Shown here in pieces: positions 26,333 through 35,558 of a stretch of DNA of 64,000 nt. The translations under genes were made by a program, and so were the position numbers. This DNA comes from Desulfovibrio desulfuricans DSM 642. Its GTDB lineage: Bacteria > Desulfobacterota > Desulfovibrionia > Desulfovibrionales > Desulfovibrionaceae. The notes under the pieces are model-generated. The model was not told the origin of the DNA, searched no databases, and saw nothing but the letters and a program-made list of their open reading frames with translations. The stretch covers positions 744,001 through 808,000 of the forward strand of contig NZ_ATUZ01000011.1 in the NCBI RefSeq assembly GCF_000420465.1, read 5' to 3'. How positions within the stretch are numbered: the stretch's first letter is position 1; every line of letters begins with the position of its first letter.

Positions 26333-27397
26333 ATGGAATGGTTGTATATTTTGATGCCCATTTCCGGCGTGTTCATTTTCTGGCCGGGCCTTGTCATTCT
26401 TGGTTTGGGCGTTGGCATTATCGGCGGCTTCTTCGGCATGGGCGGCGCCTGGATGGTTACCCCCGGTCTTAACATTCTTGGTTTCCCCATGGCCTTTGCC
26501 ATTGGTACCGACGTGGCGCAGATGGCGGGTAAATCGCTTATCTCCACCATGCGGCACGGCAAGTTCGGCAACGTTGACTACGGCTTGGGCCTGACCATGC
26601 TGGTTGGTACCATCGTGGGCGTGGAAGTTGGCGCGCAGATGGTCATGTGGCTGGAACGCCTGGGTTCCGTCGACAAGGTTGTGCGCTGGTTGTACGTTGT
26701 CCTGCTTGTGCTGCTGGCATGGCTTGTATTTCATGATATCGCCGCCCGCCGCAGGAAGGAACGTGAAGCAAGAGCCCAGAACAGGGAACTTGACCAGACG
26801 GCCACTGGCGTTGACTGGGCCTCCCGCCTGCACGCCATCAAGATTCCGCCTGTGTTCCACTTCAAGCAGGCCAACATCACCTGCTCCGCATGGCTGCCCA
26901 TCTTCGTCAGCTTCTTCACCGGCTGGCTGGCTGGTATCCTCGGCATCGGCGGCGGTCTTATCCGCATGCCCGCCCTGGTGTATCTTGTGGGCTGCCCCAC
27001 CCATCTGGCGGTGGGTACGGACCTCTTTGAAGTCGCCATCTCCGGTCTCTACGGCACGGCTTCGTACGCATACAAGGGCCGCGTGGAATTGCTTGCCGCT
27101 CTCATCATGCTGTGCGGCGCGGCCATCGGCGCGCAGATCGGCGTTGTCGCCACCAAGTATGTAAAGGGTTACGGCATCCGCCTCGTGTTCGGCCTGGCTG
27201 TTATCGGCTGCCTCATCTCGGTTGTGTGCAAGCTGGTTGAAGCTGAATTCCCGGCGTGGAGCTGGCTGCTTGGCCCGACCGCTACGATCGACGTGCTCGG
27301 CTTCGTGTCGGCGATCTCCCTTTACATAACCGTCAAGATGGTACAGGGCGCCAAGGCGGAAATTGCCGCCAAGAAGAACCAGCCCGCGGCCAACTAG
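26333..27397 (+). CDS. TSUP (TauE/SafE) family permease
   Basis: A 354-residue inner-membrane protein with about eight to nine helices in two repeats, the TSUP layout. Both halves carry the glycine-rich motif: GVGIIGGFFGMGGAWMVTPG in the first and AGILGIGGGLIRMPAL in the second, each followed by a GTD(V/L) loop. TSUP members export or import sulfite, sulfonates, sulfoacetate or related anions; the substrate here is not determinable. A cytoplasmic, charged insert (about residues 140-175) separates the halves. GGAGG precedes the ATG. Second gene of the sigma-54 operon. Confidence 0.92.
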   Translation: MEWLYILMPISGVFIFWPGLVILGLGVGIIGGFFGMGGAWMVTPGLNILGFPMAFAIGTDVAQMAGKSLISTMRHGKFGNVDYGLGLTMLVGTIVGVEVGAQMVMWLERLGSVDKVVRWLYVVLLVLLAWLVFHDIAARRRKEREARAQNRELDQTATGVDWASRLHAIKIPPVFHFKQANITCSAWLPIFVSFFTGWLAGILGIGGGLIRMPALVYLVGCPTHLAVGTDLFEVAISGLYGTASYAYKGRVELLAALIMLCGAAIGAQIGVVATKYVKGYGIRLVFGLAVIGCLISVVCKLVEAEFPAWSWLLGPTATIDVLGFVSAISLYITVKMVQGAKAEIAAKKNQPAAN

Positions 27398-27410
27398 AAG
27401 GAGACCCGCC

Positions 27411-28007
27411 ATGAAGATTCGTAACCTGATGCTTATGCTGGCGATGGCCTTCTCTGTTGCATTGCTCACCGGCTGCAACTTCGACGGAGGCGTGGAACAG
27501 GGACGCTGCGTGGCCTTTGATGCCACAGCCAAAACCCTCACCATCGTGGTGGACGTGACGCACGATCAGTTTAACCCGCACTACAGTGGCGGCACGCATA
27601 CCTTCAAGCTGCCTGTGGAATCCAAAGACATGGGCCCGAGCCCCAGTGTGGGCGGCCGCCTGATGATCGACCTGGTCAAGAACACCGTGCTTATCTATGA
27701 CCAGAAGACCAGCAGCGTACGCGAACTGGCCGTGCAGTTCACTGATGTGGAAAAGAACGTCGGCTCCAACCATCCCAAGGTCAAGGGCAAGACCTTCCCC
27801 ATTATCGACAAGGAACAGCAGACCGTCACCGTGTACTCTGGCCGTCAGAAGTCTTTGATTACCTTCAAGATTCCTGCTGAAGCCCAGGACTACCCGGCCT
27901 ATGTGTGGACCGCTGGCGACGAAATGCGCATTGCCTACCGCAATGCCGACAAGGCCCAGTCCATGCGTATCATGAACGTGTCCAAGACCAACATCTTCAA
28001 GAAGTAA
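27411..28007 (+). CDS. Lipoprotein of the TSUP operon
   Basis: A 198-residue lipoprotein: a signal peptide with lipobox LLTGC (Cys at residue 22) and then a soluble, beta-rich domain with repeated patterns of alternating hydrophobic residues. It may belong to the DUF4881 family known mainly from Desulfovibrio relatives, but I am unsure. AAGGAG lies 13 bases upstream of the ATG at 27411. It follows the permease by 13 bases and should sit on the periplasmic side of the envelope, perhaps as a sensor or binding partner of the permease. Function unknown. Confidence 0.8.
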   Translation: MKIRNLMLMLAMAFSVALLTGCNFDGGVEQGRCVAFDATAKTLTIVVDVTHDQFNPHYSGGTHTFKLPVESKDMGPSPSVGGRLMIDLVKNTVLIYDQKTSSVRELAVQFTDVEKNVGSNHPKVKGKTFPIIDKEQQTVTVYSGRQKSLITFKIPAEAQDYPAYVWTAGDEMRIAYRNADKAQSMRIMNVSKTNIFKK

Positions 28008-28100
28008 ACCCCCAGGGTGCCTACCCCCACCCTGCGCGCCGGAGCGGTTCGCCCCGCTCCGGCGCACCTCGGGTGGACAAACACACTCAGGAGAGCATCA

Positions 28101-28412
28101 ATGAACAGTTACCGTCAGACCCTCTATTCCAGCATAATCCGGGTTGCGGCCAACGCAGTCATGGTTGGCGCGATCTTTGTGGGCATGTATCAGTCGGCCC
28201 ACAGTTCTGGGGCCTCGGAACTGGTGTTCTGCGCATGGTTTTTTGGCATCACGGTGCCTACGTGGGCAGGGGCCTTCTGGCTCACCAAAAAGGTGCGCCA
28301 GATATATCCCGCCGAGTTTCAGAGCCTTGTGGAACTGCCGCGCCTTGGGCAGCGGCTTGTAAGCTGGCACGTGGCCGAAACGTCCATGTGCCCCGTCATT
28401 GATCGCCGATAA
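28101..28412 (+). CDS. Small membrane protein with two helices
   Basis: A 103-residue protein with two predicted membrane helices (about residues 13-32 and 42-62) and a cytoplasmic tail ending in SMCPVIDRR. Family not recognised. CAGGAG precedes the ATG at 28101. It lies 93 bases after the lipoprotein gene and 14 bases before the next gene, in the same direction. The gap of 93 bases has a GC-rich inverted region but no clear terminator. Confidence 0.7.
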   Translation: MNSYRQTLYSSIIRVAANAVMVGAIFVGMYQSAHSSGASELVFCAWFFGITVPTWAGAFWLTKKVRQIYPAEFQSLVELPRLGQRLVSWHVAETSMCPVIDRR

Positions 28413-28426
28413 ACGGGAGCAGCAGC

Positions 28427-29377
28427 ATGTCGTGTGTCATGACCATACCACAGGCGGGCAGGAAGGAACCTATGGGGGAATTCATCAAGAGTCAGGGTTG
28501 GCAGAACTGCCTCCAGACCCGAGCCCGGCAGCGTTATTGGGGTGCCCTGTGCGCCCTGTTGCTGGGTTTTGCCCTGCTGGGAATGCTTGACGGCCTGCAA
28601 GGCCTTACAAGGTCTGGCGCGGATGTGATCGAATTGCTGCCCGGCGGCAGCGTGTCCATATCCGGGCCGCTGACCATCAAAAATCCCGTCAACAGCGACC
28701 TCAAGGCGCAATTTACCCCGGAAAATCCGGCCCTCTTTTATGATCTGGAAGGATTCTTTGCGGGCTACTGGTTTGGCAACGGCATGTGGCGAGGCAGTGT
28801 GCGCGCCGATGCCGTGGCGGAACCCGGCAGTTACGCCCTGAAAGTTTCTTTCAGGGGTGCGGCTGCCAGCACCACGCAACACTATACTGTTGTCGTGCAT
28901 GCCGATGAAACCGCCATGCGGGCCGCGTCTTCCTCATATTTGCGACGCATTACCGGCTATAACCCCTTTGTGCTGGCCGCGGGATGCTGCGGTCTGGCCC
29001 TGCTGGGCGGGGTTGTGGTGTTCAGGCTTGGCAGCAAGTACATACGCCAGCTGACAACCCTTGGCTGCGGAGAAATCGTGCGCGTGGAACAGAATGCTGA
29101 CACTGCCGTGAAAGCGCAATCCGGCCACATCTGGTGCCTGCTGTATGGTCTGCGCGCGCCCGCAAAGGGAACGCCCTGCGCCGTTTATGATGCGCAAGGC
29201 ATGCCCCTTGGCACTGCCCGCGCCGAAGAAGCAAAGAACGGCACGCTTGAACTGAATTTTGACTCAATCTCAAGCCCGGCGGCAGAAGCCGGTGCGACCA
29301 ATACCGCCGTTCGTCCTGGCTGTCTTGTCCAATTGCGGCCCCCAAGGCCGCTCTCTCCTCTGGTCAAAGACAGATAA
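28427..29377 (+). CDS. Membrane protein with a large periplasmic domain, TSUP operon
   Basis: A 316-residue protein of unrecognised family. One helix near residues 43-62 and one near 181-203 enclose a periplasmic domain of about 120 residues with beta-sandwich-like patterning (SVSISGPLTIKNPVNSDLKA, YALKVSFRGAAASTTQHYTV). A cytoplasmic C-terminal part of about 110 residues follows (VYDAQGMPLGTARAEEAKNG). GGGAG lies 7 bases before the ATG. Last gene of the run behind the sigma-54 promoter. The shape suggests an envelope sensor or scaffold; no catalytic motif is seen. Confidence 0.75.
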   Translation: MSCVMTIPQAGRKEPMGEFIKSQGWQNCLQTRARQRYWGALCALLLGFALLGMLDGLQGLTRSGADVIELLPGGSVSISGPLTIKNPVNSDLKAQFTPENPALFYDLEGFFAGYWFGNGMWRGSVRADAVAEPGSYALKVSFRGAAASTTQHYTVVVHADETAMRAASSSYLRRITGYNPFVLAAGCCGLALLGGVVVFRLGSKYIRQLTTLGCGEIVRVEQNADTAVKAQSGHIWCLLYGLRAPAKGTPCAVYDAQGMPLGTARAEEAKNGTLELNFDSISSPAAEAGATNTAVRPGCLVQLRPPRPLSPLVKDR

Positions 29378-29546
29378 GGTCGTTCGGTCTCCTGCGGCAT
29401 GCACTTGGCGCGTCACCTGTGCATGCCGCTTTTTTTTTGCCCGCCGCATTCATCCCGCCTTGCCGCTCTTGCCGCCTGCTTTGCCATAAGCTATGCTTAT
29501 TGTGTTGCATATGCCCCCTGCGGGCTTAAACCAAGGCGGAATTTTC

Positions 29547-30059
29547 ATGTCTCAACTTTGCCCCTGCGGCAGCGGCCAGTCTCTGGACCAATGCTGCGGC
29601 CCCCATATTGAAGGCGCGTCCTGGCCCCAGAACGCAGAAAGCCTCATGCGTTCACGGTATTCGGCCTATGTGCTTGGCCGCCATCAATGGCTTGTGGAAA
29701 CCACGCATCCCGACTACCGGGAAAATGTGGACGCCGACAAGCTGGCCGAGCAGACCAGGGATATAACCTGGCTGCGCCTTGATATTGCCGCGACCGAAAA
29801 CGATGTTCCCGCCGGAGAACACGGCGAACTTTTTGATGTCGTTGAATTTTATGCCTATTACGAACTTGAGGGCATCCCCCGTCAGTTGGGCGAGCGCAGC
29901 TTTTTTCAGCGCAAGGACGACAAGATTTATTATGTGGACGGCGTGGCCCTGCGGCCTGATGCCTACCGCAGGCAGGAACCCAAGGTGGGGCGCAATGATC
30001 CCTGCCCCTGCGGCAGCGGCAAAAAATACAAGAAATGCTGCGGGGCTTCCAAATCCTGA
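29547..30059 (+). CDS. YchJ-family protein with two SEC-C motifs
   Basis: A 170-residue YchJ/UPF0225-type protein. An N-terminal Cys cluster ([15 protein letters not shown]) and a C-terminal SEC-C zinc motif ([16 protein letters not shown]) flank the YchJ core ([44 protein letters not shown]), which has an NTF2-like fold. Such proteins bind zinc through the SEC-C motif; the biological role is unclear. The start at 29547 is preceded by AAGGCGGA; upstream ATGs in the frame lack a site. Its stop overlaps the start of the next gene (TGATG). Confidence 0.9.
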   Translation: MSQLCPCGSGQSLDQCCGPHIEGASWPQNAESLMRSRYSAYVLGRHQWLVETTHPDYRENVDADKLAEQTRDITWLRLDIAATENDVPAGEHGELFDVVEFYAYYELEGIPRQLGERSFFQRKDDKIYYVDGVALRPDAYRRQEPKVGRNDPCPCGSGKKYKKCCGASKS

Positions 30060-30445
30060 TGACCACGGACGCAGAACGCGCAAAAAATTCCGGCAGGGGC
30101 AAGAATGGTTCTCTGACAGCCATCCGGCAGTTTTGTCTGGAGTGCCAGGGTGCGTCTGCCAAGGCGGTTCGCGCCTGCGCGGATGAAGATTGCCCCCTTT
30201 GGGCCTGGCGGCTTGCCACACTGGCGGGCGAGGAATGCCCCGCCCCGGCGGAAGAAGCCGCGCGACAGGCCTTGCGGGCCATTCGCAGGCAGTGCATGGG
30301 CTGTGCTGGCGACAGGGTAGAGGTGCGTGCCTGTGCGGCGCGTGATGCCTGTGCCCTGTGGCATTGCCGGTTTGGTGTGCGTCCGCAGACTTACAAGGCC
30401 GTGCGGCGGCGTTTTTTTGCTCCCAAACCCTTGCGACTTTTGTAA
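30059..30445 (+). CDS. Cysteine-rich protein with a duplicated CxxC module
   Basis: A 128-residue protein of unrecognised family. It contains two copies of one module: FCLECQGASAKAVRACADED followed by CPLWAWR, and QCMGCAGDRVEVRACAARD followed by ACALWHCR. The shared pattern is CxxCxG, a charged stretch, then V-R-x-C, four or five residues, C and L-W. This gives two four-cysteine sites suited to zinc or an iron-sulfur cluster. The ATG overlaps the YchJ stop, so translation is coupled. The basic C-terminus (RRRFFAPKPLRLL) could bind nucleic acid. Function unknown. Confidence 0.8.
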   Translation: MTTDAERAKNSGRGKNGSLTAIRQFCLECQGASAKAVRACADEDCPLWAWRLATLAGEECPAPAEEAARQALRAIRRQCMGCAGDRVEVRACAARDACALWHCRFGVRPQTYKAVRRRFFAPKPLRLL

Positions 30446-30486
30446 TGCGCCGCCAGGAACGCGGCGCAACACCACAGGAGGTATCC

Positions 30487-31827
30487 ATGCCTCATTTGCT
30501 CGAATGGTCGAGAGCGTATGCTCATCGCCTTGACGCTGACTCTGCTGCGGCCCTGAAGGCGCGCTCGCCAGAGGTGGCCCAGAGGCTTCAGCGCGAGCTG
30601 GCATCCGGCGAGCTGCCCTTTATTTCCATGCCCTTCCGCGCCAAGCTGGAAGTGGAAATGGCCCCGCTGATTCCCCGCATCAAGGCCTACAAGCATATGC
30701 TGGTGCTGGGCATCGGCGGCTCTGCCCTTGGGGCGCGGGCCATGCAGCAGGCCTTTGCGCCGGGGCAGGACGGCCCCGCTCATCGTGGCCCGTGGCTATG
30801 GATTGCGGACAATGTCTGTGCGGAGCGCTTTGAAGCCCTGCTCGGCAAGCTCAATCCCGCGGAAACCGTGGTAGTGTGCATTAGCAAGTCTGGCGGCACC
30901 ATTGAGACCATCTCCCAGTATTTTCTTGTGCGCGACTGGCTGAAGGCCAGCGTGGGCGAGGGCTGGCAGGATCAGATGATCGTTGTCACCGACGAACGCA
31001 AGGGCTACCTGCGCGAAGAAGCCAACCGTTATGGGCTGACCGCCCTTGAAGTGCCGGATTACCTTGGTGGCCGCTATTCGGCGCTCTCTGCTGTGGGCCT
31101 TTTGCCTGCGGCCTTTCTGGGCATAGATTGGCAGGCCCTGCTGGACGGCGCAGCCGATGTTGCCCGCCCCCTGCTGCAACACCCGGATCAGGTGGCCGAA
31201 CATCCTTCGTTTGCCCTGGCCTGCTGGGCCAAGGCTCTGGAAGATAAGGGCTACAGCCAGTTGATATTTTTCAGCTACATCCCGCAGTGGGCCGCCTATG
31301 GCGACTGGTTTGCCCAGCTTTGGGCCGAAAGTCTGGGCAAGGACGGGCAGGGCAGCCAGCCTGTGCCCGCCACCGGGGTGACGGATCAGCATTCCATCAA
31401 CCAGATGTTTTTGAGCGGCCCCCGGAACAAGGGGTGCATTTTCCTGACCAGCCGTGATCAGGCGCAGGGGCCCAATTTCGGCATGGATGTGCCGGATCAG
31501 TGGGCATGGCTGCGGGCCAAACCCTTTGGCAGCCTGCTTGAAGCCGAGGCCCTGGGAACCCGCATGGCCCTGTGCCAGAGCGGCGTGCCCCTGCTGCATG
31601 TGGAAATGCACAATAACGGCCCCCGCGCCGCCGGTTCGCTCATGCTGCTGCTTGAGGCGGCCACCCTGTTTACGGGCTGGCTCATGGGCATCAATCCGCT
31701 GGATCAACCCGCAGTGGAGCTGGGCAAACGCCTTGCCAACGCGCGGCTTGGAGCTGGCGGCTATGCGCAGGAAGAAGCCGATCTGGCGGAATACCTTGCC
31801 GTACCCAGAATGGAACAGAAGTTTTAA
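30487..31827 (+). CDS. pgi: Glucose-6-phosphate isomerase
   Basis: A 446-residue phosphoglucose isomerase that interconverts glucose 6-phosphate and fructose 6-phosphate in the cytosol. Family features are the sugar-phosphate loops MLVLGIGGSALGARAM and CISKSGGTIETISQY, the EHPSFALACWAKALEDKG region, and the C-terminal HVEMHNNGPRAAGSLMLLLE segment. The length is that of the shorter bacterial type. AGGAGG lies directly before the ATG at 30487; an upstream frame inside the Cys-rich gene was rejected. It follows that gene by 41 bases. Confidence 0.95.
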   Translation: MPHLLEWSRAYAHRLDADSAAALKARSPEVAQRLQRELASGELPFISMPFRAKLEVEMAPLIPRIKAYKHMLVLGIGGSALGARAMQQAFAPGQDGPAHRGPWLWIADNVCAERFEALLGKLNPAETVVVCISKSGGTIETISQYFLVRDWLKASVGEGWQDQMIVVTDERKGYLREEANRYGLTALEVPDYLGGRYSALSAVGLLPAAFLGIDWQALLDGAADVARPLLQHPDQVAEHPSFALACWAKALEDKGYSQLIFFSYIPQWAAYGDWFAQLWAESLGKDGQGSQPVPATGVTDQHSINQMFLSGPRNKGCIFLTSRDQAQGPNFGMDVPDQWAWLRAKPFGSLLEAEALGTRMALCQSGVPLLHVEMHNNGPRAAGSLMLLLEAATLFTGWLMGINPLDQPAVELGKRLANARLGAGGYAQEEADLAEYLAVPRMEQKF

Positions 31828-32090
31828 GCAAGTGAAAGGCGCGGGGCCGTTGCCAAGGGCAAAAAGACGGTATCCCGCGCTGGTTGCAACCCTTTGCCTG
31901 TGTGCCGAAATGTGCTTCAGGAATGGCGGTGGCCGTCAGACGGCGGCTTTCGGATATGCCTGGGGTTTTTATAACCTGTCGCGTAGCGGCGGCTTTGCGG
32001 CGGGGCGTAGCGGTCGTTTTCCCTGCGCCCCGGCGGTGCTGGCAGAAGTGCCGCGCCGCCCGGAGCCGCCGCGCGCGCAAAGGCATTGTC

Positions 32091-33581
32091 ATGTTCAGAA
32101 AAAAGCAGCGTAACGAAGCCTGCATCCGCCAGTGCGAGGATGCCTGCGCCCAGGCCGTAGACACGGATAGCGCCTTGCCAAGTTACGCCCGCACATTATC
32201 CTGGCTCTCGCTGGTGGTCATTTTGCTGACCAGCCTGGGGCTTTCTTTCTTCATTTCCAACTCTGCGCGCGAGACCCTGCTCACACGGCAGGAGAACTTT
32301 GCCCAGCAGCTTGTGGAAAATCTCAACAGCCAGATATTCCGCCGGTTCGCCTTGCCCACCTTGCTGGGCTACGGGCGTATCGCCCTGCGGCAGCCAGAAC
32401 AATATGACAGGCTGGATCAGGTGGTGAAGTCCGTGATTCACGGCTTGCCGGTCGAACGGCTGCGTATCTATGATTTTTCGCGTCTGGTGGCGTATTCCAC
32501 CAAGAAGGAAGATCTGGGCCGCGCCGGTTTATCCCCGCCATATCTGGACGACATTCTGCAAGGCGGCGCGCCGAGGTCGGAAATCATCTCGACCATGCCG
32601 GGCTGGCAGGCTCCCTTTCGTGTGCCGTTGCAGGAAGGCTCGTTTGTGCTGCGCATTCTCTATCCCCTGCGCGGCGAACCCCTGCACCCGGGGGAGGAAG
32701 CGCCCATCATGGGCGCGCTGGAGCTTACGCAGGATATTACGGGCGACTATGAGCAGGTGCTCACGTTTCAGGGTATCATCGTTGTCATGTGTCTGCTTTC
32801 GTCTGTGGTCATGTTTGGCCTGCTGCTCATGCTGATCCACAGGTCGGAGCGGGTACTGGCGGCGCGCATGTACAAGAACCGGCTTCTTGAAAACCAGTTG
32901 CACAGTAATGAACGGCTGGTGAGCATGGGCAGGGTGGTGGCCAGTATCGCGCACGAGATTCGTAATCCGCTGGGTATCATCCGCTCCAGCGCCGAGCTGC
33001 TGCAACGCCGTACCGACAAGGCCGACGCCAGCACTCGCCGTATTCTTGGGGCGATTTATGACGAGGCTGTTCGCCTTTCGCAGACGGTCAACGACTTTCT
33101 GGACTACGCCCGTCCCCGCCAGCCCAAGCAGGACGTTGTGGACGTGAATGTGGTGCTGGATCAGGTTCTGGCCTTTCTTGAAGGCGAGATGGGGCGCTGC
33201 GGCGTGGCGCTTGAGCGGCAGTGCGAGAGTGGGCTTTTTACACCCGGCGACAAGGATTTGCTGTACCGGGCTTTTTACAATATCCTTGTAAACGGTCAGC
33301 AGGCGATGGATGGGCCGGGCATTGTGCACATAAATGGGCGCATTGACGACAACGGTCACATTTGCATTGAATTTCTTGATTCTGGCCCCGGTTTTGACCC
33401 CGCTACGCTACCCAACCTGCTGGATCCCTTTTTTACTACCAAGGACGGCGGCACAGGGCTTGGTTTGCCCATTGTGCAGTCGATCATCTCAAGCCACGGC
33501 GGTGTCATCAAGCTTGAAAACGGCCCCGAGGGCGGGGCGCTGGTAAGGGTTCTGCTGCCCAGAGCCCAAACTGGCGCATAG
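32091..33581 (+). CDS. Sensor histidine kinase of a sigma-54 two-component system
   Basis: A 496-residue membrane kinase: helix about 37-56, a periplasmic sensor of about 175 residues, helix about 230-253, then dimerisation and ATPase domains. The H-box is ASIAHEIRNPLGIIRSSAEL, the N-box NILVNGQQAM, and the G-boxes DSGPGFD and GGTGLGLPI; all key residues are intact. It resembles ZraS/HydH kinases. It should phosphorylate the response regulator 8 bases downstream. The start at 32091 is chosen because AAGG precedes it and the first helix follows at a normal distance. Signal unknown. Confidence 0.92.
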   Translation: MFRKKQRNEACIRQCEDACAQAVDTDSALPSYARTLSWLSLVVILLTSLGLSFFISNSARETLLTRQENFAQQLVENLNSQIFRRFALPTLLGYGRIALRQPEQYDRLDQVVKSVIHGLPVERLRIYDFSRLVAYSTKKEDLGRAGLSPPYLDDILQGGAPRSEIISTMPGWQAPFRVPLQEGSFVLRILYPLRGEPLHPGEEAPIMGALELTQDITGDYEQVLTFQGIIVVMCLLSSVVMFGLLLMLIHRSERVLAARMYKNRLLENQLHSNERLVSMGRVVASIAHEIRNPLGIIRSSAELLQRRTDKADASTRRILGAIYDEAVRLSQTVNDFLDYARPRQPKQDVVDVNVVLDQVLAFLEGEMGRCGVALERQCESGLFTPGDKDLLYRAFYNILVNGQQAMDGPGIVHINGRIDDNGHICIEFLDSGPGFDPATLPNLLDPFFTTKDGGTGLGLPIVQSIISSHGGVIKLENGPEGGALVRVLLPRAQTGA

Positions 33582-33589
33582 GATACATA

Positions 33590-34969
33590 ATGAGCGAAAA
33601 AGCGCATCTTCTCATCATCGACGACGAAAAAAACTATCTGCTGGTGTTGCAAACCCTGCTTGAAGACGAGGGCTATGTCGTCACGGCCATCAGCGACCCT
33701 GAAACCGCACTGGCATTTCTGGACGAAAGTGAAGTGGACGTTATTGTGACCGACATGAAAATGCCCAAGGTCACAGGGCGCGAAGTGCTTGAGCGTGTTA
33801 AGAAGAACTGGCCGTACATTCCTGTGCTTATCATGACGGCCTTCGGCTCCATTGAAAGCGCCGTTGAGGTCATGCGCTACGGCGCATTTGACTACATCAC
33901 CAAGCCTTTTTCCAATGACGAACTGCTGCTTTCCATCCACAATGCCGCGGAACTTTCGCGAGCGCACCGCCAGTACCGGTTGTTGCAGGAAGTTATGGAA
34001 GACCGCTACGGCGTCCACAAAATTGTGGGCCGCAGCAGGGCCATACGGGACGTTTTGCTGATGGTTGAGCGCGCTGCGCCCAGCCGCTCTACTGTGCTCA
34101 TTACCGGTGAATCCGGCACGGGCAAGGAGTTGGTGGCCCGCGCCATCCACTATACCAGCCCCCGCAAGGACAAGCCCTTTGTGTCGGTGAACTGTATGGC
34201 CCTGAACCCCGGAGTGCTTGAGAGCGAGCTTTTCGGGCATGAAAAGGGATCATTCACCGGTGCTGTCGCCATGCGGCGCGGGCGCTTTGAACAGGCGGAC
34301 AGCGGAACTCTGTTCCTTGATGAAATTGCGGAACTCACGCCTGACCTTCAGGTCAAGCTGCTGCGCGTCCTGCAGGAGCGGCGTTTTGAACGCGTGGGCG
34401 GCGGCGAGGAAATTGAGGTGGACATTCGCGTGGTGGCGGCCACCAACAAGGATCTTGCCGCGCTGGTGGAGAAGGGGGCATTCCGCGACGACCTCTACTA
34501 CCGCCTTAACGTTGTGCAGGTTCCCCTGCCGCCCCTGCGCGAACGCAGGGAAGACATCCCGCTGCTTGTGGCGCACTTTGTGGAAAAGGTCTGCACAGAC
34601 AATTCCATGTCGCCCAAAACCTTCAGCACTCAAGCGCTGAACTACCTCACGGGCTACGAGTGGCCGGGCAACATCCGCCAGCTTGAAAACGTTGTGGAAA
34701 GCTGCCTTGTGCTGGTGCCGGGCAATGTCATTGACGTGGATAATCTGCCCGCCGAGATCCGCGACGAAGAATCGCAGTTCAAAAGTGCGGTGGACCTGCT
34801 GCCCGTACAACTCGATCTGGCGGATACGCTTGAAAAAATTGAGGCCGCGCTTATCCGTCGAGCCCTGGTGCGGGCGGAGCTTGTGCAGGTCAAGGCAGCA
34901 GAATATCTTGGAATTTCAAAAAGCCTGCTGCAATATAAGCTCAAAAAATATGGCATCACCGGCCATTAA
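33590..34969 (+). CDS. Sigma-54-dependent response regulator (NtrC/ZraR type)
   Basis: A 459-residue regulator in the order REC, AAA+, Fis-type helix-turn-helix. In the receiver, D11-D12, phospho-acceptor D55 (VTDMKMP), the Thr of IMTAFGS and K105 are present. Walker A is GESGTGKE, the sigma-54 loop GSFTGA, Walker [12 protein letters not shown]. The C-terminal helix-turn-helix includes [19 protein letters not shown]. It is coded directly after its kinase. AGGA precedes the start. Targets are unknown; no second -24/-12 promoter was recognised near it. Confidence 0.94.
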   Translation: MSEKAHLLIIDDEKNYLLVLQTLLEDEGYVVTAISDPETALAFLDESEVDVIVTDMKMPKVTGREVLERVKKNWPYIPVLIMTAFGSIESAVEVMRYGAFDYITKPFSNDELLLSIHNAAELSRAHRQYRLLQEVMEDRYGVHKIVGRSRAIRDVLLMVERAAPSRSTVLITGESGTGKELVARAIHYTSPRKDKPFVSVNCMALNPGVLESELFGHEKGSFTGAVAMRRGRFEQADSGTLFLDEIAELTPDLQVKLLRVLQERRFERVGGGEEIEVDIRVVAATNKDLAALVEKGAFRDDLYYRLNVVQVPLPPLRERREDIPLLVAHFVEKVCTDNSMSPKTFSTQALNYLTGYEWPGNIRQLENVVESCLVLVPGNVIDVDNLPAEIRDEESQFKSAVDLLPVQLDLADTLEKIEAALIRRALVRAELVQVKAAEYLGISKSLLQYKLKKYGITGH

Positions 34970-35089
34970 TTAGTTTTTGGGGCAGGGCAGGGGGCAAACC
35001 TTTTTGCCTGTATTGCTTCAGGATTTACAGCTAACACATTGCTGGCGCAATTATTCTGTCTGTGTTCCAGCCCCTACATCGGTATAAAT

Positions 35090-35134
35090 AAATCAAGGCG
35101 TCCTGGCTTCGGCTGTGGGCGCCTTGATTTTTTT
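35090..35134 (+). terminator. Terminator downstream of the two-component operon
   Basis: Arms AAATCAAGGCGTCC (35090-35103) and GGGCGCCTTGATTT (35117-35130) pair with one mismatch, followed by T residues at 35131-35134. It lies about 120 bases after the response regulator. Confidence 0.82.
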
Positions 35135-35497
35135 CATTTCTAGCTGAGTAAAAATCTTTTTAAATACCGGGATGGTATGTTGGGCGAAATAGATAGAATA
35201 TGCCAGACCAGTTGCAATTTTGCGTCAGGGGTCTTTACAGAAATGATATTTTTTTATAGGTTGAGCAACCAGTCAGCAGGCTGAAAGGTTTTGAAATGCA
35301 AAGGCTCACAGCAGGTAATTGCCCACAGGTATATTGCGTGGTATCACTTCTTAAAATGCTGTATTATCGACAGAACGAGTGATCAAACAGGGCGTTATTA
35401 TTCCTGGGAGTTTTGTCCGTCAAGGTTAAAGCTGGCTCTGGTTAGTATTTGCGCGACGCTTGATTTTGACCCTGGTATGTACAGCTGGCAGAAAAAA
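35135..35497. other. Intergenic stretch without a recognised gene
   Basis: About 360 bases between two terminators, of mixed composition with an AT-rich part near 35140-35300. A frame of about 100 codons exists but has no plausible protein character or ribosome binding site. I see no RNA gene or operator. Confidence 0.55.
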
Positions 35498-35520
35498 GGG
35501 CCGCGCTGCATGCGCGACCC
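35498..35520 (-). terminator. Terminator of the malic enzyme gene
   Basis: GGG-C-CGCGC (35498-35506) pairs with GCGCG-A-CCC (35512-35520) around a TGCAT loop with one mismatch. A six-base U run follows in the minus-strand transcript (opposite 35492-35497). Confidence 0.85.
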
Positions 35521-35558
35521 CCGAACGGTGATGACCAAAAAGCCAGCGACCAGAAGTT

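Noticed and set aside
25877-27544. A 555-codon open frame antisense to the TSUP operon
   Set aside because: It mirrors GC-rich codon bias of the true genes on the plus strand, has no family features, and would cover the sigma-54 promoter.
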